This document shows positions 24,228-32,958 of a DNA stretch of 61,115 bases, piece by piece. Source of the DNA: CAYRZF01 sp964428805 (GTDB lineage: Bacteria > Methylomirabilota > Methylomirabilia > Rokubacteriales > CSP1-6); contig CAYRZF010000004.1 of assembly GCA_964428805.1 (NCBI GenBank), positions 1-61,115 of the forward strand. Direction: 5' to 3'. Numbering within the stretch: the first letter of the stretch is position 1; every line of letters starts with the position of its first letter. The notes beneath the pieces are model-generated. The model was not told the origin of the DNA and did not search any database. It was given only the letters and a program-made list of their open reading frames with translations. The translations under genes and the position numbers were made by a program.

Positions 24228-26075
24228 ATGATTGACGCAAAAACCGCCGACAAAGAGCTGCAGTTCTACATCCGTCCCCAGACCTTCCCGGTCGCCATCC
24301 GGATGCTCAAGCCGGGGGAGGAGATTCCCGACAAAGCCAAGCGGCCGGCGCGGGACTTCAAAAAGCTCTCCATGAACTGCCAGGTCATCGACATGGCCCG
24401 CCGCTACGGGTGGATGATCGCGCTCACGCGGGAGGACCACATCTGCTCCCTCGGGATTACCGCGCTCGGGTTCGACCGGCCTACGCACCTGTACACCTCG
24501 GGCACGCTCTGCGAGGGGATGTACACCGAGACCAAGGAAGCGGGGCAGCGCTCCGAGGCGGCGGTGGACAAGTTCAAGCCGGGGGAGTTCTACTGTCTGC
24601 TCGTCTGCCCGCTGGACCGGACCACCTTCGAGCCGCACGTGGTCGTCATCTACGCCAACCCGGCCCAGGTGATGCGGCTCACGCAGGCCGCCCTCTGGAA
24701 GCGGGGCGGGAGGTTGACCTCCTCGTTCCAGGGCCGGATCGTCTGCTCCGATATCATCGTCACCACCATGCAGAGCGACCAGCCGCAGGTGATCCTTCCC
24801 TGCTCGGGCGACCGGATCTTCGGCCAGACCCAGGACCACGAGATGGCCTTCACGATCCCCTGGGATCGGATGGAGGAAATCATCGAGGGGCTCAGGGGCA
24901 CCCATCAGGGCGGCATCCGCTATCCGATCACGCAATTCATGGAGTACGAGGCCAAGCTGCCGCCCAGGTACATGGAGGTCAACAAGCTCTGGGACGTGGA
25001 AAAGGGCAAGGCGCAGTACACGCCCCGGGACCGCGTGGTGGCCGCGTATAAGCGCAGCTATGCGGACCGGGTCCCGACCTACCCGATCGTCGCCTCCTTC
25101 GCGGGGACGCTGGACGGGCTCTCAATCGAGGAGTATTGCACCAACCCGCAGAAAGCCATCAAGGCCATGCTCAACTATTACGAGCGGTACCAGCCCGACG
25201 TGGTCCTGGGCTATAACGACCTGGCCAAGGAGGCCGAGGCCGTCGGCTGCAAGGTGAAGTACTCCGACTACGTCGTCCCCTCCGTCGCGACCCACGTGCT
25301 TCAGGAGGACAAGGGAAAGCTGGCCACGCTGGAGATCCCCGATCCCGAAAAGGACGGCCGGCTCCCGGGCTTTCTGGAGCAGTGCGAGGCGCTCGTGAAG
25401 GCCAACCTCCCCGCGGCCATCGGGGCCGTGGCCGTCGGACCGTGGACCATCGCCATGCTCATGCGGAACCCGGAAGTGATGCTGCTCGACACCTTCGAGG
25501 ACCCCGAGTTCATCCACGCGCTGATGCGCTTCACGACCGAGTACTGCAAGCGCTGGGGCGACGCCATCATCAAGACCAAGATCGGGCTCAGCTTCTCGGA
25601 ACCGACCGCCTCCATCAGCCTGATCTCGCCCGACAACTACCGGGAGTTTATCGCCCCCTACCACAAGGAGCTGGTCGAGTACTTCAAGGCCAAGAAGGTT
25701 GGCGTCACGGTCCACATCTGCGGCACGACCCACCCGATCTACGAGGACCTGATCGCCGCGGGCTTCTCCACCATCTCGATCGACCTGGATCAGCAGGCCG
25801 ATCCCACGCTCAAAGTGGACCAGCTCAAGCGGCTGGTGGAGCTCGGCCACAAGAAGGTCGTCACCATCGGGAATGTGGACGCGACGCTCTTCGAGCGGGC
25901 CAGCAAGGAGGAGATCGAGGCGGAGGTGAAGCGCTGCGTGGAGACGGCCGCCCGATACTCCGCCTTCATCCTGTCAACCTCCTGCGAGATCCCGCCGCGC
26001 TCCAACCCGGACGTGGTGAGATGGTTCATGGATGCCGCCCGCGAGTACGGCCGCTACGAACGGCTGATGGGCTGA
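24228..26075 (+). CDS. DUF169 / uroporphyrinogen decarboxylase-like fusion protein
   Basis: A 615-residue protein with two parts. Residues 1-255 look like DUF169 (FPVAIRMLKPGEEIPDKAKR, SLGITALGF, VVVIYANPAQVMRL, HEMAFTIPWDRM). Residues 280-610 are a UroD/MtaA-type TIM barrel (DRVPTYPIVASFAGTLDG, GPWTIAMLMRNPEVML, VTVHICGTT). In the methyltransferase branch of UroD the histidine/cysteine of HICG-type motifs binds zinc and the enzyme moves methyl groups to or from a corrinoid. A corrinoid-methyltransferase operon lies 2-9 kb downstream. Confidence 0.78.
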   Translation: MIDAKTADKELQFYIRPQTFPVAIRMLKPGEEIPDKAKRPARDFKKLSMNCQVIDMARRYGWMIALTREDHICSLGITALGFDRPTHLYTSGTLCEGMYTETKEAGQRSEAAVDKFKPGEFYCLLVCPLDRTTFEPHVVVIYANPAQVMRLTQAALWKRGGRLTSSFQGRIVCSDIIVTTMQSDQPQVILPCSGDRIFGQTQDHEMAFTIPWDRMEEIIEGLRGTHQGGIRYPITQFMEYEAKLPPRYMEVNKLWDVEKGKAQYTPRDRVVAAYKRSYADRVPTYPIVASFAGTLDGLSIEEYCTNPQKAIKAMLNYYERYQPDVVLGYNDLAKEAEAVGCKVKYSDYVVPSVATHVLQEDKGKLATLEIPDPEKDGRLPGFLEQCEALVKANLPAAIGAVAVGPWTIAMLMRNPEVMLLDTFEDPEFIHALMRFTTEYCKRWGDAIIKTKIGLSFSEPTASISLISPDNYREFIAPYHKELVEYFKAKKVGVTVHICGTTHPIYEDLIAAGFSTISIDLDQQADPTLKVDQLKRLVELGHKKVVTIGNVDATLFERASKEEIEAEVKRCVETAARYSAFILSTSCEIPPRSNPDVVRWFMDAAREYGRYERLMG

Positions 26076-26090
26076 GGCGGACGTCGGCAA

Positions 26091-26132
26091 AAACAAGAAC
26101 GGCGCGGTGGGGGTGACCCCGCCGCGCCGTTT
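26091..26132. terminator. bidirectional terminator
   Basis: AACGGCGCGG (26098-26107) pairs perfectly with CCGCGCCGTT (26122-26131), and the stem extends inward by about five pairs. On the minus strand it is followed by TTCTTGTTTTT, on the plus strand only by TTTCTGT. It lies between two convergent genes and serves the RRM gene best. Confidence 0.75.
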
Positions 26133-26151
26133 CTGTGTCGTGAGCCGAGAC

Positions 26152-26493
26152 TTACCAGCGGATGGGCTTGGACGATCTCCCCCCGCCGAAGCCTCCGCCG
26201 CGGTTGTCGCCGGAGCGGGCCGGGCGGCCGCCGCCAGAGCGGGCGCCCTGGGGGTTGGCCGTGTTGACGACCAGCCGACGGCCGTCCAGCTCACGCCCGT
26301 TCAGCTGGGCGATGGCCTGTTGGGCCTCCTCGCTCGTGGACATCTCCACGAAGCCGAAGCCCTTCGACTGACCCGAGAACTTGTCGGTAATCACGGTGGC
26401 GGACTCGACAGTGCCGCACTGGGCGAAGAACTCGCGCAGCCCCTCGGTGGTGGTGGAGTAGGCCAGGCCGCCGACATATAGCTTAGACGCCAT
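26152..26493 (-). CDS. RRM-type RNA-binding protein with Gly/Arg-rich tail
   Basis: A 113-residue protein. One RNA-recognition motif: RNP2 LYVGGL at residues 5-10 and RNP1 KGFGFVEM at 44-51. A glycine/arginine/serine-rich tail (residues 80-113) follows. These bacterial and cyanobacterial RRM proteins bind RNA and are often cold- or stress-induced. An AGGAGG lies before the ATG. Confidence 0.92.
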   Translation of the reverse strand: MASKLYVGGLAYSTTTEGLREFFAQCGTVESATVITDKFSGQSKGFGFVEMSTSEEAQQAIAQLNGRELDGRRLVVNTANPQGARSGGGRPARSGDNRGGGFGGGRSSKPIRW

Positions 26494-26766
26494 GGGCGCC
26501 TCCTTCTGGTCCGCGCACGTGGGCGCGGGTTGGCTCTCTTCCGCTTGAGTTCACGCCCCAACATGCGGAAGAGATGCCAGCGGAGGCGGGGTATGCACTG
26601 CAGCACACACACGCAGTATACACGACCTTGCGGCTGAACGCCGATGTTGTGGAAGGGTCGGGCGTTCTGCCCGATGGGAGAGCGGCCCCCGCCTAAAACG
26701 TGAGAGCGGGAATGCTCTACGGGGCGGAGCGATTCTGCGGCGTGATGTCCTCGATGAGGAGCAGAG
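26494..26766. other. gene-free stretch between the RRM gene and a gene remnant
   Basis: No convincing coding sequence. It holds the RRM Shine-Dalgarno and a TATACT (26615-26620, minus strand), a possible -10 box without a clear -35. If used, it would give a leader of about 110 nt for the RRM gene. A GT/CA-rich microsatellite-like stretch lies at 26601-26612. The upper part may be decayed sequence from the amidohydrolase remnant. Confidence 0.4.
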
Positions 26767-26967
26767 CCGCCAGTCCGAATGGGAGTGCATATCGATGAAC
26801 CCCGGCGCGAGCGTCAGGCCGGAGGCGCGGAGGGTGGTCCCCGCCGGCACGCGGGAGAGGTCCCCCACGGCTGTAATCAGTTCGCCCGCAATCCCGACGT
26901 CCGCTCTGAACCCGGCAGCGCCGGTGCCGTCAAGGACGGTGGCGCCCTCGATCTTCGTGTCGAGCAC
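26767..26967 (-). pseudogene. remnant of an N-acyl-D-amino-acid deacylase-like amidohydrolase
   Basis: The frame from GTG 26967 encodes the typical start of a D-aminoacylase (VLDGTGAAGFRADVGIAG, then ASGLTLAPGFIDMHSHSDW). That includes the first HxH metal ligands. About 67 residues in, similarity stops and the frame runs through low-complexity Arg/Ser sequence. Normal enzymes are about 500 residues, so this is a truncated, non-functional copy. It begins 9 bp after the KAS III stop and was probably once the last gene of that operon. Confidence 0.7.
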
Positions 26968-26975
26968 CAGGAAGT

Positions 26976-28832
26976 CTAGGCGACCACGGCCGGGTCGAAA
27001 CGCATGACCGCGTAGCCTCCCACCGCGCCGGCTCCGAACCCGGGTGCGAAGACCCGCATCGGACGGTTGATCACGCCCTCTCGGACGGCATCGTAGAGCG
27101 CGATGGGGATGCTCGCCGAGGAGGTGTTCCCGACCCGATCGATGTTGAAGTAGAGCCGCTCGGGCGCAATGCCCGCCGCCTGCGCGAGGCTTACGACCAT
27201 GGTTTTATTCGCCTGGTGAGGGACGACCAGGTCGATGGCGTCCAGCAGCGAGCCCGGCCCGCCATCCGGGTGAGGCAACGCCGTCAACTCGCCGATCATC
27301 TGGGTGAGGTACCGCTTGACGAGGTTTCGCACCTCGGGGCCATAGACGGTAATGTTGTTGTCGAACTCCGGGTTGGGCCAGATAATCGAGTCCACCTCGC
27401 TCATCGGACCGCTGGCGTAGGTCTGGAGCACCTCGATGTCCGGCGCGGCATCTCTCGCGGCGGGTCCGATGACGATCGCTGCGGCCCCGTCGCCGAAGAT
27501 CATCCGGGATGTCCGCACGGTGCCGATCTTGTCCGAGAACTTCTCGCCGCAGACCACGAGGACCGGGCGCTCGACCTCCTGAAGCAGGCGCACCGCCTCG
27601 GAGAGCCCGTAGGGCAGGCCCGCGCAGGCCGCCACGATATCGCAGGAGGCGTGCGTCTGGAAAATTCCCATTCGGGCCGACAGCCAGGTGGCCAGCGACG
27701 GCATCATCTTGGCGCTCGTGCACGAGCAGAAAAGCACGGCCCCGATCTCCTCCGGCCGGCGCCCGGACTTCTCGAGAGCCGCCTGGGTCGCCAGAAGCGC
27801 CATGTGGTCCAGGTCGAGCTCCGTGTACAGCCGCTCGCTGATGCCGGTCTTGTGCAGGATCTCCTCCGCCGTCATGTGCGACCAGCAGTACGCCGCGTTC
27901 CGGATCAGGTCGTCGTTGGTGCAGGCGATCTCCCCCTTGTACACGGCCAGGGCTTCGAGTCGCGGCATCACGGAGAACCGCTTGCGGACTTCCACGGGCG
28001 GATAAGGGACCGCGGGTTTCCGCGACTCGGCCGGCACCGGCTTGTGATGCCGGACGGGGCGCCCGCCCTTCACCCGGCGGATAAACTGGAGGACCTCGTC
28101 GTTCCGGGGATGGAAGACCACCACGAAGTCATCATCGTGGAGCCTCCCCACCTCGGTCAGGCGGGTCTTGGTGCGATCCCAGCGGTACTGGTTGTGCAGC
28201 ACCATCGCCTGACGCAGGAGGGCCTCGAGCTCGGGAACCCCGTGCGTGCACTCGATGATGTCGTCGTGACCGTACCCCGGGTAGTCCGGATCGAAAGTCA
28301 GGAGGTGGTAGGTGAGGTTCTTCGGATTGGAAAGCATCTCCGATACCGTCGGCTTGATCGCCGGCAGCTCGGCCCCTGCGCCCTTCTTGTGACGGAAGAC
28401 ATCGAGCAGGATGCGCGAGATCTTGTCCTCGGTCCCCTCGTCCCAGGTCGGGGGGAGCGCCCGGTACCCTTCCTCGATGACCGCCGTCAGCTCAGCCCCC
28501 TCCCACGGCTTGAACACCGGCAGGAACACGTCGTCGCGGTGCCGGGGCACGTCGCGCCATCGGGTGGGCCGCTTCTCGTACATCGTCATCGCGTAGCGAT
28601 TCACCCAGAAGAGGTTCAGCGCCAAGTCCCGGAGCAACTCGTAGCGCCCCTTGTAGCCCCGCGCCTCCACCCGGGCGACAATGTCCGTCTCCGTCGGGGC
28701 CTTCTCCTCGAAATCCCGCTTGATGACGGCCGCGAACTGCTCCAGCGTCTCGAAGACCGAGAAGTCGAGCTCCGGGATAAAGTTGGAGGGAAAGACGATG
28801 CGACCGTAGCGGTTGATGACAAACGGTTTCAT
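26976..28832 (-). CDS. 3-oxoacyl-ACP synthase III-family enzyme with long N-terminal extension
   Basis: A 618-residue protein. Residues about 290-618 are a KAS III/thiolase fold with Cys403 (DIVAACAGLPYGL), His539 (VVPHQANKT) and Asn569 (GNTSSASIP), the full catalytic triad. Residues 1-285 are an extra region I do not recognise (LNLFWVNRYAMTMYEKRPTR, FDPDYPGYGHDDIIE). Normal FabH is about 320 residues. It is the last intact gene of the corrinoid operon, 41 bp after the HMT/MTHFR gene, with GGAGG before ATG. Confidence 0.82.
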   Translation of the reverse strand: MKPFVINRYGRIVFPSNFIPELDFSVFETLEQFAAVIKRDFEEKAPTETDIVARVEARGYKGRYELLRDLALNLFWVNRYAMTMYEKRPTRWRDVPRHRDDVFLPVFKPWEGAELTAVIEEGYRALPPTWDEGTEDKISRILLDVFRHKKGAGAELPAIKPTVSEMLSNPKNLTYHLLTFDPDYPGYGHDDIIECTHGVPELEALLRQAMVLHNQYRWDRTKTRLTEVGRLHDDDFVVVFHPRNDEVLQFIRRVKGGRPVRHHKPVPAESRKPAVPYPPVEVRKRFSVMPRLEALAVYKGEIACTNDDLIRNAAYCWSHMTAEEILHKTGISERLYTELDLDHMALLATQAALEKSGRRPEEIGAVLFCSCTSAKMMPSLATWLSARMGIFQTHASCDIVAACAGLPYGLSEAVRLLQEVERPVLVVCGEKFSDKIGTVRTSRMIFGDGAAAIVIGPAARDAAPDIEVLQTYASGPMSEVDSIIWPNPEFDNNITVYGPEVRNLVKRYLTQMIGELTALPHPDGGPGSLLDAIDLVVPHQANKTMVVSLAQAAGIAPERLYFNIDRVGNTSSASIPIALYDAVREGVINRPMRVFAPGFGAGAVGGYAVMRFDPAVVA

Positions 28833-28873
28833 GGCTGGCCTCCGATCAATCCTTTTTGTCTGGAAATTTGCCC

Positions 28874-30721
28874 TTATCGAAGCGCGTCAAGCACTTCCGC
28901 GACGACCTCAAAACGGCCGAAGGACGGCATCAGGTAGGCGCCCCCGTAGCGGTGGCGTACCTCCCGCAGAAGACCCTGGGCCATTTCGACCCCCACGTGG
29001 AGGGCCCGCTCCCCCGCTTCCCGCATCCGGGCCCTGGCGTGCTCCGGGATGGTGATCCCCGGCACCTCGTTGTGGAGGAACTCGGCGTGACGGTACGAGT
29101 GCAGCGGAAGGATCCCCACGATCACCGGGATGGGCAACTTCCCCATCCGGGAGAGAAAGCGGTCGAAGGCTTCCAGGTCATACACCGGCTGGGTCTGGGC
29201 CCAGCGCGCGCCGGCCTCGACCTTCTGACGCAGGCGCTGAATCTCCTTGTCGGGATCCTTGGCCGCCGGATTCAGGCCGACCCCGACCGAAAAGCTGGTC
29301 GGTTCCCCGATGGGGTTGCCGGTGGCGTCCCGGCCCTCGTTCATTCCGCGGATAATCCGGACGAGGCCGATGGCATTCACATCGAAGATCGCGGTGGCGT
29401 TCACGTAGTCCCCCGCGCGGGGGGGATCACCCTTGATCGCCAGAATATTCCGGATCCCCACGGCATGGGCCCCCAGCAGGTCCGCCTGGATCCCCATGAG
29501 GTTCCGATCCCGGCAGGTGAAGTGCATGTTGATGTCGAGCCCGGTGGCCTCCCGCACCAGGATCGCCGTGGGGAGGACCGACATCCTGACGCGGCCGAGC
29601 GAGCCGTCGTTGATATCCACAATCTCCACGCCCCGCTCTTTCAGAAGCTTGGCTCCCTGAACCAGCTTCTCGATGTTGTGCCCGCGCGGCGGGTCGAGCT
29701 CGACGGTCACCAGGAACTCGCCAGCCTCCAGCTTCCGGGCCAGGAGCGTGGGGGCCACGGTGGGTCGAAGGGCGGGAGCCTCCTCCCTCGCCGGGACTGA
29801 CACCGAAACCCGCCGCGCGCGCACCTCCCTCGGGACGTGGCGGTCCACCGCGGTGCGCATCGCGCGGATGTGGTCGGACGTGGTGCCGCAACAGCCCCCG
29901 ACGATCCTGGCACCCGCCTCCAGCATTTTGAGAGCGTAGTCGGCCATATAAGCCGGCGAGGAAAGGTAGATGAGCCGCTCGCCCGCCCGGCTCGGCAGGC
30001 CCGCATTCGGCTGGATCGAGATGGGCAGCGCGCCCGCCTCCGGGAGCATCTGCTCGAGGATGTCGTAGAGGATGCTGGACCCGACCGAGCAGTTGGCCCC
30101 GATGACCTGCACCGGCAGCCCGCGAAGCGCGCGCGCCACCTCGACCGCCGTCCGCCCCGTGAACGTCACGCCTTCCTCGGTGAACGCCATCTGGGCGATG
30201 ATCGGCAGCTCCGTGATCGCGCGGACAGCCTCGACGGCCAGCCGGATTTCCTCAAGGTCTGAAAACGTCTCGATGATGAACGCGTCTACCCCGCCCTCGA
30301 GAAGTCCCTCGGCCTGCTCGCGGAAGGCGGCCCGGCCGTCGGCGGCGGTGATGGTCCCGAGGGGCGCCAGATACTTGCCCAGGGGCCCAATGGAACCCAG
30401 CACGAAGGCTTCCCGGCCCATGCTTTCGCGCACGTCCCGGGCGAGCTTCGCGCCCTTCAGATTGATCTCGCGCACTCGGGCCTCCAGGCCGTGCACCGCC
30501 AGCTTGAAGCGGTTCGCGCCGAAGGTGTTGGTCTCGATCAGGTCGGCTCCGGCGGAGAGATACTCGGCATGAATGGACTGGACGAGGCTGGCATTGTTCT
30601 CGTTCAGGACGTCGAAGCAGGCGTCGAGCGGCACGCCGCGGGCATAGAGCATCGTCCCCATGGCGCCGTCGCAAAGCAGCGGGCCCTCGGCGAGGCGGTC
30701 CAGCAACGGGCTCGGCCCCAT
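28874..30721 (-). CDS. bifunctional homocysteine S-methyltransferase / methylenetetrahydrofolate reductase
   Basis: A 615-residue fusion. Residues 1-290 are a zinc-dependent homocysteine methyltransferase (LLCDGAMGTMLYARG, GANCSVGS, and the zinc cysteines in GGCCGTTSDHIRAM). Residues 325-610 are a MetF-type TIM barrel that makes 5-methyl-THF (MHFTCRDRNLMGIQ, ILAIKGDPPRAGDY, GARWAQTQPVYDLE). Fusions of this kind are known in Bacillus (YitJ). Its ATG overlaps the shikimate kinase stop (TGATG). Confidence 0.93.
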   Translation of the reverse strand: MGPSPLLDRLAEGPLLCDGAMGTMLYARGVPLDACFDVLNENNASLVQSIHAEYLSAGADLIETNTFGANRFKLAVHGLEARVREINLKGAKLARDVRESMGREAFVLGSIGPLGKYLAPLGTITAADGRAAFREQAEGLLEGGVDAFIIETFSDLEEIRLAVEAVRAITELPIIAQMAFTEEGVTFTGRTAVEVARALRGLPVQVIGANCSVGSSILYDILEQMLPEAGALPISIQPNAGLPSRAGERLIYLSSPAYMADYALKMLEAGARIVGGCCGTTSDHIRAMRTAVDRHVPREVRARRVSVSVPAREEAPALRPTVAPTLLARKLEAGEFLVTVELDPPRGHNIEKLVQGAKLLKERGVEIVDINDGSLGRVRMSVLPTAILVREATGLDINMHFTCRDRNLMGIQADLLGAHAVGIRNILAIKGDPPRAGDYVNATAIFDVNAIGLVRIIRGMNEGRDATGNPIGEPTSFSVGVGLNPAAKDPDKEIQRLRQKVEAGARWAQTQPVYDLEAFDRFLSRMGKLPIPVIVGILPLHSYRHAEFLHNEVPGITIPEHARARMREAGERALHVGVEMAQGLLREVRHRYGGAYLMPSFGRFEVVAEVLDALR

Positions 30722-31245
30722 CAGCCCACCCGCTCGCGCGACCGAAGCAACGCCTCGATCCGCCGAACCACCTGGTCCACGCTCGCCCGGGTCGTCTCAA
30801 CGGTGAAGTGGGCCTGGCGGTAGTACGGTTCGCGCGCGTGGTAGAGCGCAGCCACTTCCTCCTTCGACTTGCCGTCAAGCATGGGGCGCGAGTCGGACCG
30901 GAGCGCCCGCTCGTACAGCGCCTCGAACTCGCCGGCGAGCCACACCACCGTCCCCATCGCCTTCAGCGCCTCCATGCGCCCCTCCCGACAGGGGAACCCT
31001 CCGCCGGTGGCGATGACGTCGCCGCGCTTCAGCCTGAGCAGATCGAGCAGGTCGGCTTCCAGCTCTCGAAAGCGCGCTTCCCCATGGGTCCGAAAGATCT
31101 CTGGAATCGACCGGCCCTCTTTGGCAACGATCAGGTCGTCGGTTTCCACGAAGCAGCGGCCGAGCCGCTTGGCCAGGAGTCGCCCCACGGAGGACTTCCC
31201 CGCCCCCATGAAGCCGATCAGAATGACGTTCTCGCTCGCATCCAT
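30721..31245 (-). CDS. aroK: shikimate kinase
   Basis: A 174-residue kinase of normal length. Walker A GFMGAGKSS is at residues 11-19, the shikimate-binding DD is in FVETDDLIV, and ATGGGFPCR and SDSRPML (LID region) are typical. It phosphorylates shikimate for aromatic amino-acid synthesis. ATG 31245 is the start; the frame upstream is not coding. It sits inside an operon of corrinoid/homocysteine genes, to which it has no obvious metabolic link. Confidence 0.93.
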   Translation of the reverse strand: MDASENVILIGFMGAGKSSVGRLLAKRLGRCFVETDDLIVAKEGRSIPEIFRTHGEARFRELEADLLDLLRLKRGDVIATGGGFPCREGRMEALKAMGTVVWLAGEFEALYERALRSDSRPMLDGKSKEEVAALYHAREPYYRQAHFTVETTRASVDQVVRRIEALLRSRERVG

Positions 31246-31305
31246 CGGTAGCGAGCATGGTACCGCCGGTTCCAGAGAAAAGCAAAGCGGAAGGGACGGC
31301 CCCAC

Positions 31306-32040
31306 TCACCCTCGATGCACCGTCCGATCGGCGGGGGCGCGTCGGTAGGCGCACGCCCTCATCCAGCACCGCCGACACTGGGTGAAGTAGTGGTCCACCC
31401 GAACCTCGGGTCCGATTCCCACCAGGAACGAGAGGCTCTTCGACGGGGTCATGTAGCACGCGCTGTTGAGCGTCACCCCGACGGGATCGCCCGGACAGAG
31501 GCTGAAGACGAGACGCTGATCCGCCACATCCCAGCCGGCGTAACCGGGGCTGACGCGGTTCGTGACCTTGAGCCGCTCGGCAATGGCAACCTGGCAGAGG
31601 AGATCGTTGACGTACTCGGCCAGGCACTCGGTGGCGGCCGAACCGACGCTGTCGAGCATCACCGCCAGGGGAAATTCGCGCGATTCCCACAGCTCCCTGA
31701 CCCTGATCTCCAGGGCGCCCCCGATGGTGCAGACGCCGAACCCCACGCTCTCGATGACCCCCCACAGCCTGCCGATCTCGGGAATGCGGAACTCGACCCC
31801 GCCAGCCAGCACGATCGAGTCAGGAGCCTGCGCCGCCACGCGGATGGCCCGGTAGACCGCCCGAGGCGCCATGAGGCGCCCGCCCTCCGCGAGCGCCTGA
31901 TCGTAGATCTCCACCACCTCGGGAGTGGGCCGGTCCGTTCCCGTCTTGTAGCCCTGGAAACGCAGCACGTCGTCGGAATCGATCTGAAGAGGAACGTCCG
32001 AAACGACGACAGGCGATGCGGCAAGAACCGAGCGGATCAC
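31306..32040 (-). CDS. stand-alone methionine synthase activation (reactivation) domain protein
   Basis: A 244-residue protein resembling the AdoMet-binding activation domain of MetH. The core motif is RVSPGYAGWDVADQRLVFSL, followed by GVTLNSACYMTPSKSLSFLVG. In MetH this domain re-methylates oxidised cob(II)alamin with AdoMet. A cysteine-rich C-terminus (FTQCRRCWMRACAYR) is seen in free-standing versions. GTG 32040 overlaps the stop of the homocysteine methyltransferase gene (GTGA). It probably keeps the corrinoid protein of this operon active. Confidence 0.82.
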   Translation of the reverse strand: MIRSVLAASPVVVSDVPLQIDSDDVLRFQGYKTGTDRPTPEVVEIYDQALAEGGRLMAPRAVYRAIRVAAQAPDSIVLAGGVEFRIPEIGRLWGVIESVGFGVCTIGGALEIRVRELWESREFPLAVMLDSVGSAATECLAEYVNDLLCQVAIAERLKVTNRVSPGYAGWDVADQRLVFSLCPGDPVGVTLNSACYMTPSKSLSFLVGIGPEVRVDHYFTQCRRCWMRACAYRRAPADRTVHRG

Positions 32041-32951
32041 TTCCTGCAGGAGCGGACGACTTCGGCGATGCGACGGATATGCTCGGGCGTCGAACCGCAG
32101 CAGGAGCCGACGATGTTGCAGCCGACATCCAGGAGGGCCGGATACTCGCGCGCCATCTCCTCCGGCCGCAGCTCATAGGTGACCCGCCCACCGGTCATGA
32201 TGGGGAGACCGGCGTTGGGATACGCCACGAGCGGGGCGTCGGTGACCTGCCGCATTTCCCGAATGATAACGATGGCCCGGTCGGGACCGCGGCCACAGTT
32301 CATCCCGACCACATCGGCCCCCGCGCCGAGGAGGGTCTTGGCCACCTCCGCCGGGCTCTCCCCCCACATGGTCCGGTCGCGGTCGTGCTCCTGCTCGTAC
32401 TGAAAGAACATGGTCGCCATCACGGGCAGATCCGTCACGGCCTTGCATGCCCGGATCGCGGCGGTGGTCTCCTGGGGGAACATCATCGTCTCGACCGCGA
32501 AGAGGTCCACGCCGCCTTCGGCCAGCGCCTCAGCCTGCTCCTTGAAGTTCTCGAAGTACTGCTCGTCGCTGGTGTCGCCGAGGGGCTCGTACTCGAGAGG
32601 CAGATGGCTCGTGGGACCGATGGATCCCGCCACCCACTTGCCGGGCGGACACACCTCGCGGGCCAGGCGAGCGCCCTTGAGGTTGAGTTCCCGGGTCCGC
32701 TCGGGGATTTTGTAGGCGCCGAGCTTCAACCGCGTGCCGCCGAAGGTGTTGGTTTCGACGAAGTCCGAGCCGGCATCGAAGTAGCCCGCGTGGATCCCGC
32801 GGACGATCTCGGGTTCGGTGTCGTTCCACAACTCCGGGCAGGCGCCGTCGGCGAGGCCGGCGGCGAAGAGCATCGTCCCGTACCCGCCGTCGAAGACCAA
32901 AATCTGGCCGGCCTTGACCCGCTCGATCAGCTCCCACCCGCGGCCCGGCAC
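32037..32951 (-). CDS. homocysteine S-methyltransferase module
   Basis: A 304-residue protein, equal to the first (Hcy-binding) module of MetH or to BHMT. It has LVFDGGYGTMLFAAGL, FVETNTFGGTRLK, and the zinc cysteines in GMNCGRGPD and GSCCGSTPEH. The start is taken at GTG 32951, 7 nt after the corrinoid-protein stop and just after AGGA; the longer frame overlaps the corrinoid gene. With the next-door corrinoid protein it would methylate homocysteine from methylcobalamin. Confidence 0.88.
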   Translation of the reverse strand: MPGRGWELIERVKAGQILVFDGGYGTMLFAAGLADGACPELWNDTEPEIVRGIHAGYFDAGSDFVETNTFGGTRLKLGAYKIPERTRELNLKGARLAREVCPPGKWVAGSIGPTSHLPLEYEPLGDTSDEQYFENFKEQAEALAEGGVDLFAVETMMFPQETTAAIRACKAVTDLPVMATMFFQYEQEHDRDRTMWGESPAEVAKTLLGAGADVVGMNCGRGPDRAIVIIREMRQVTDAPLVAYPNAGLPIMTGGRVTYELRPEEMAREYPALLDVGCNIVGSCCGSTPEHIRRIAEVVRSCRK

Positions 32952-32958
32952 GGCGTTC

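Noticed and set aside
26976..28832. Polyketide or other secondary-metabolite cluster around the KAS III gene
   Set aside because: No ACP, acyltransferase, ketoreductase or tailoring genes nearby; neighbours are C1 and amino-acid genes.
27216..28937. A 573-residue open frame on the plus strand
   Set aside because: Antisense of the KAS III gene with its full catalytic triad; no start signal and no domain.
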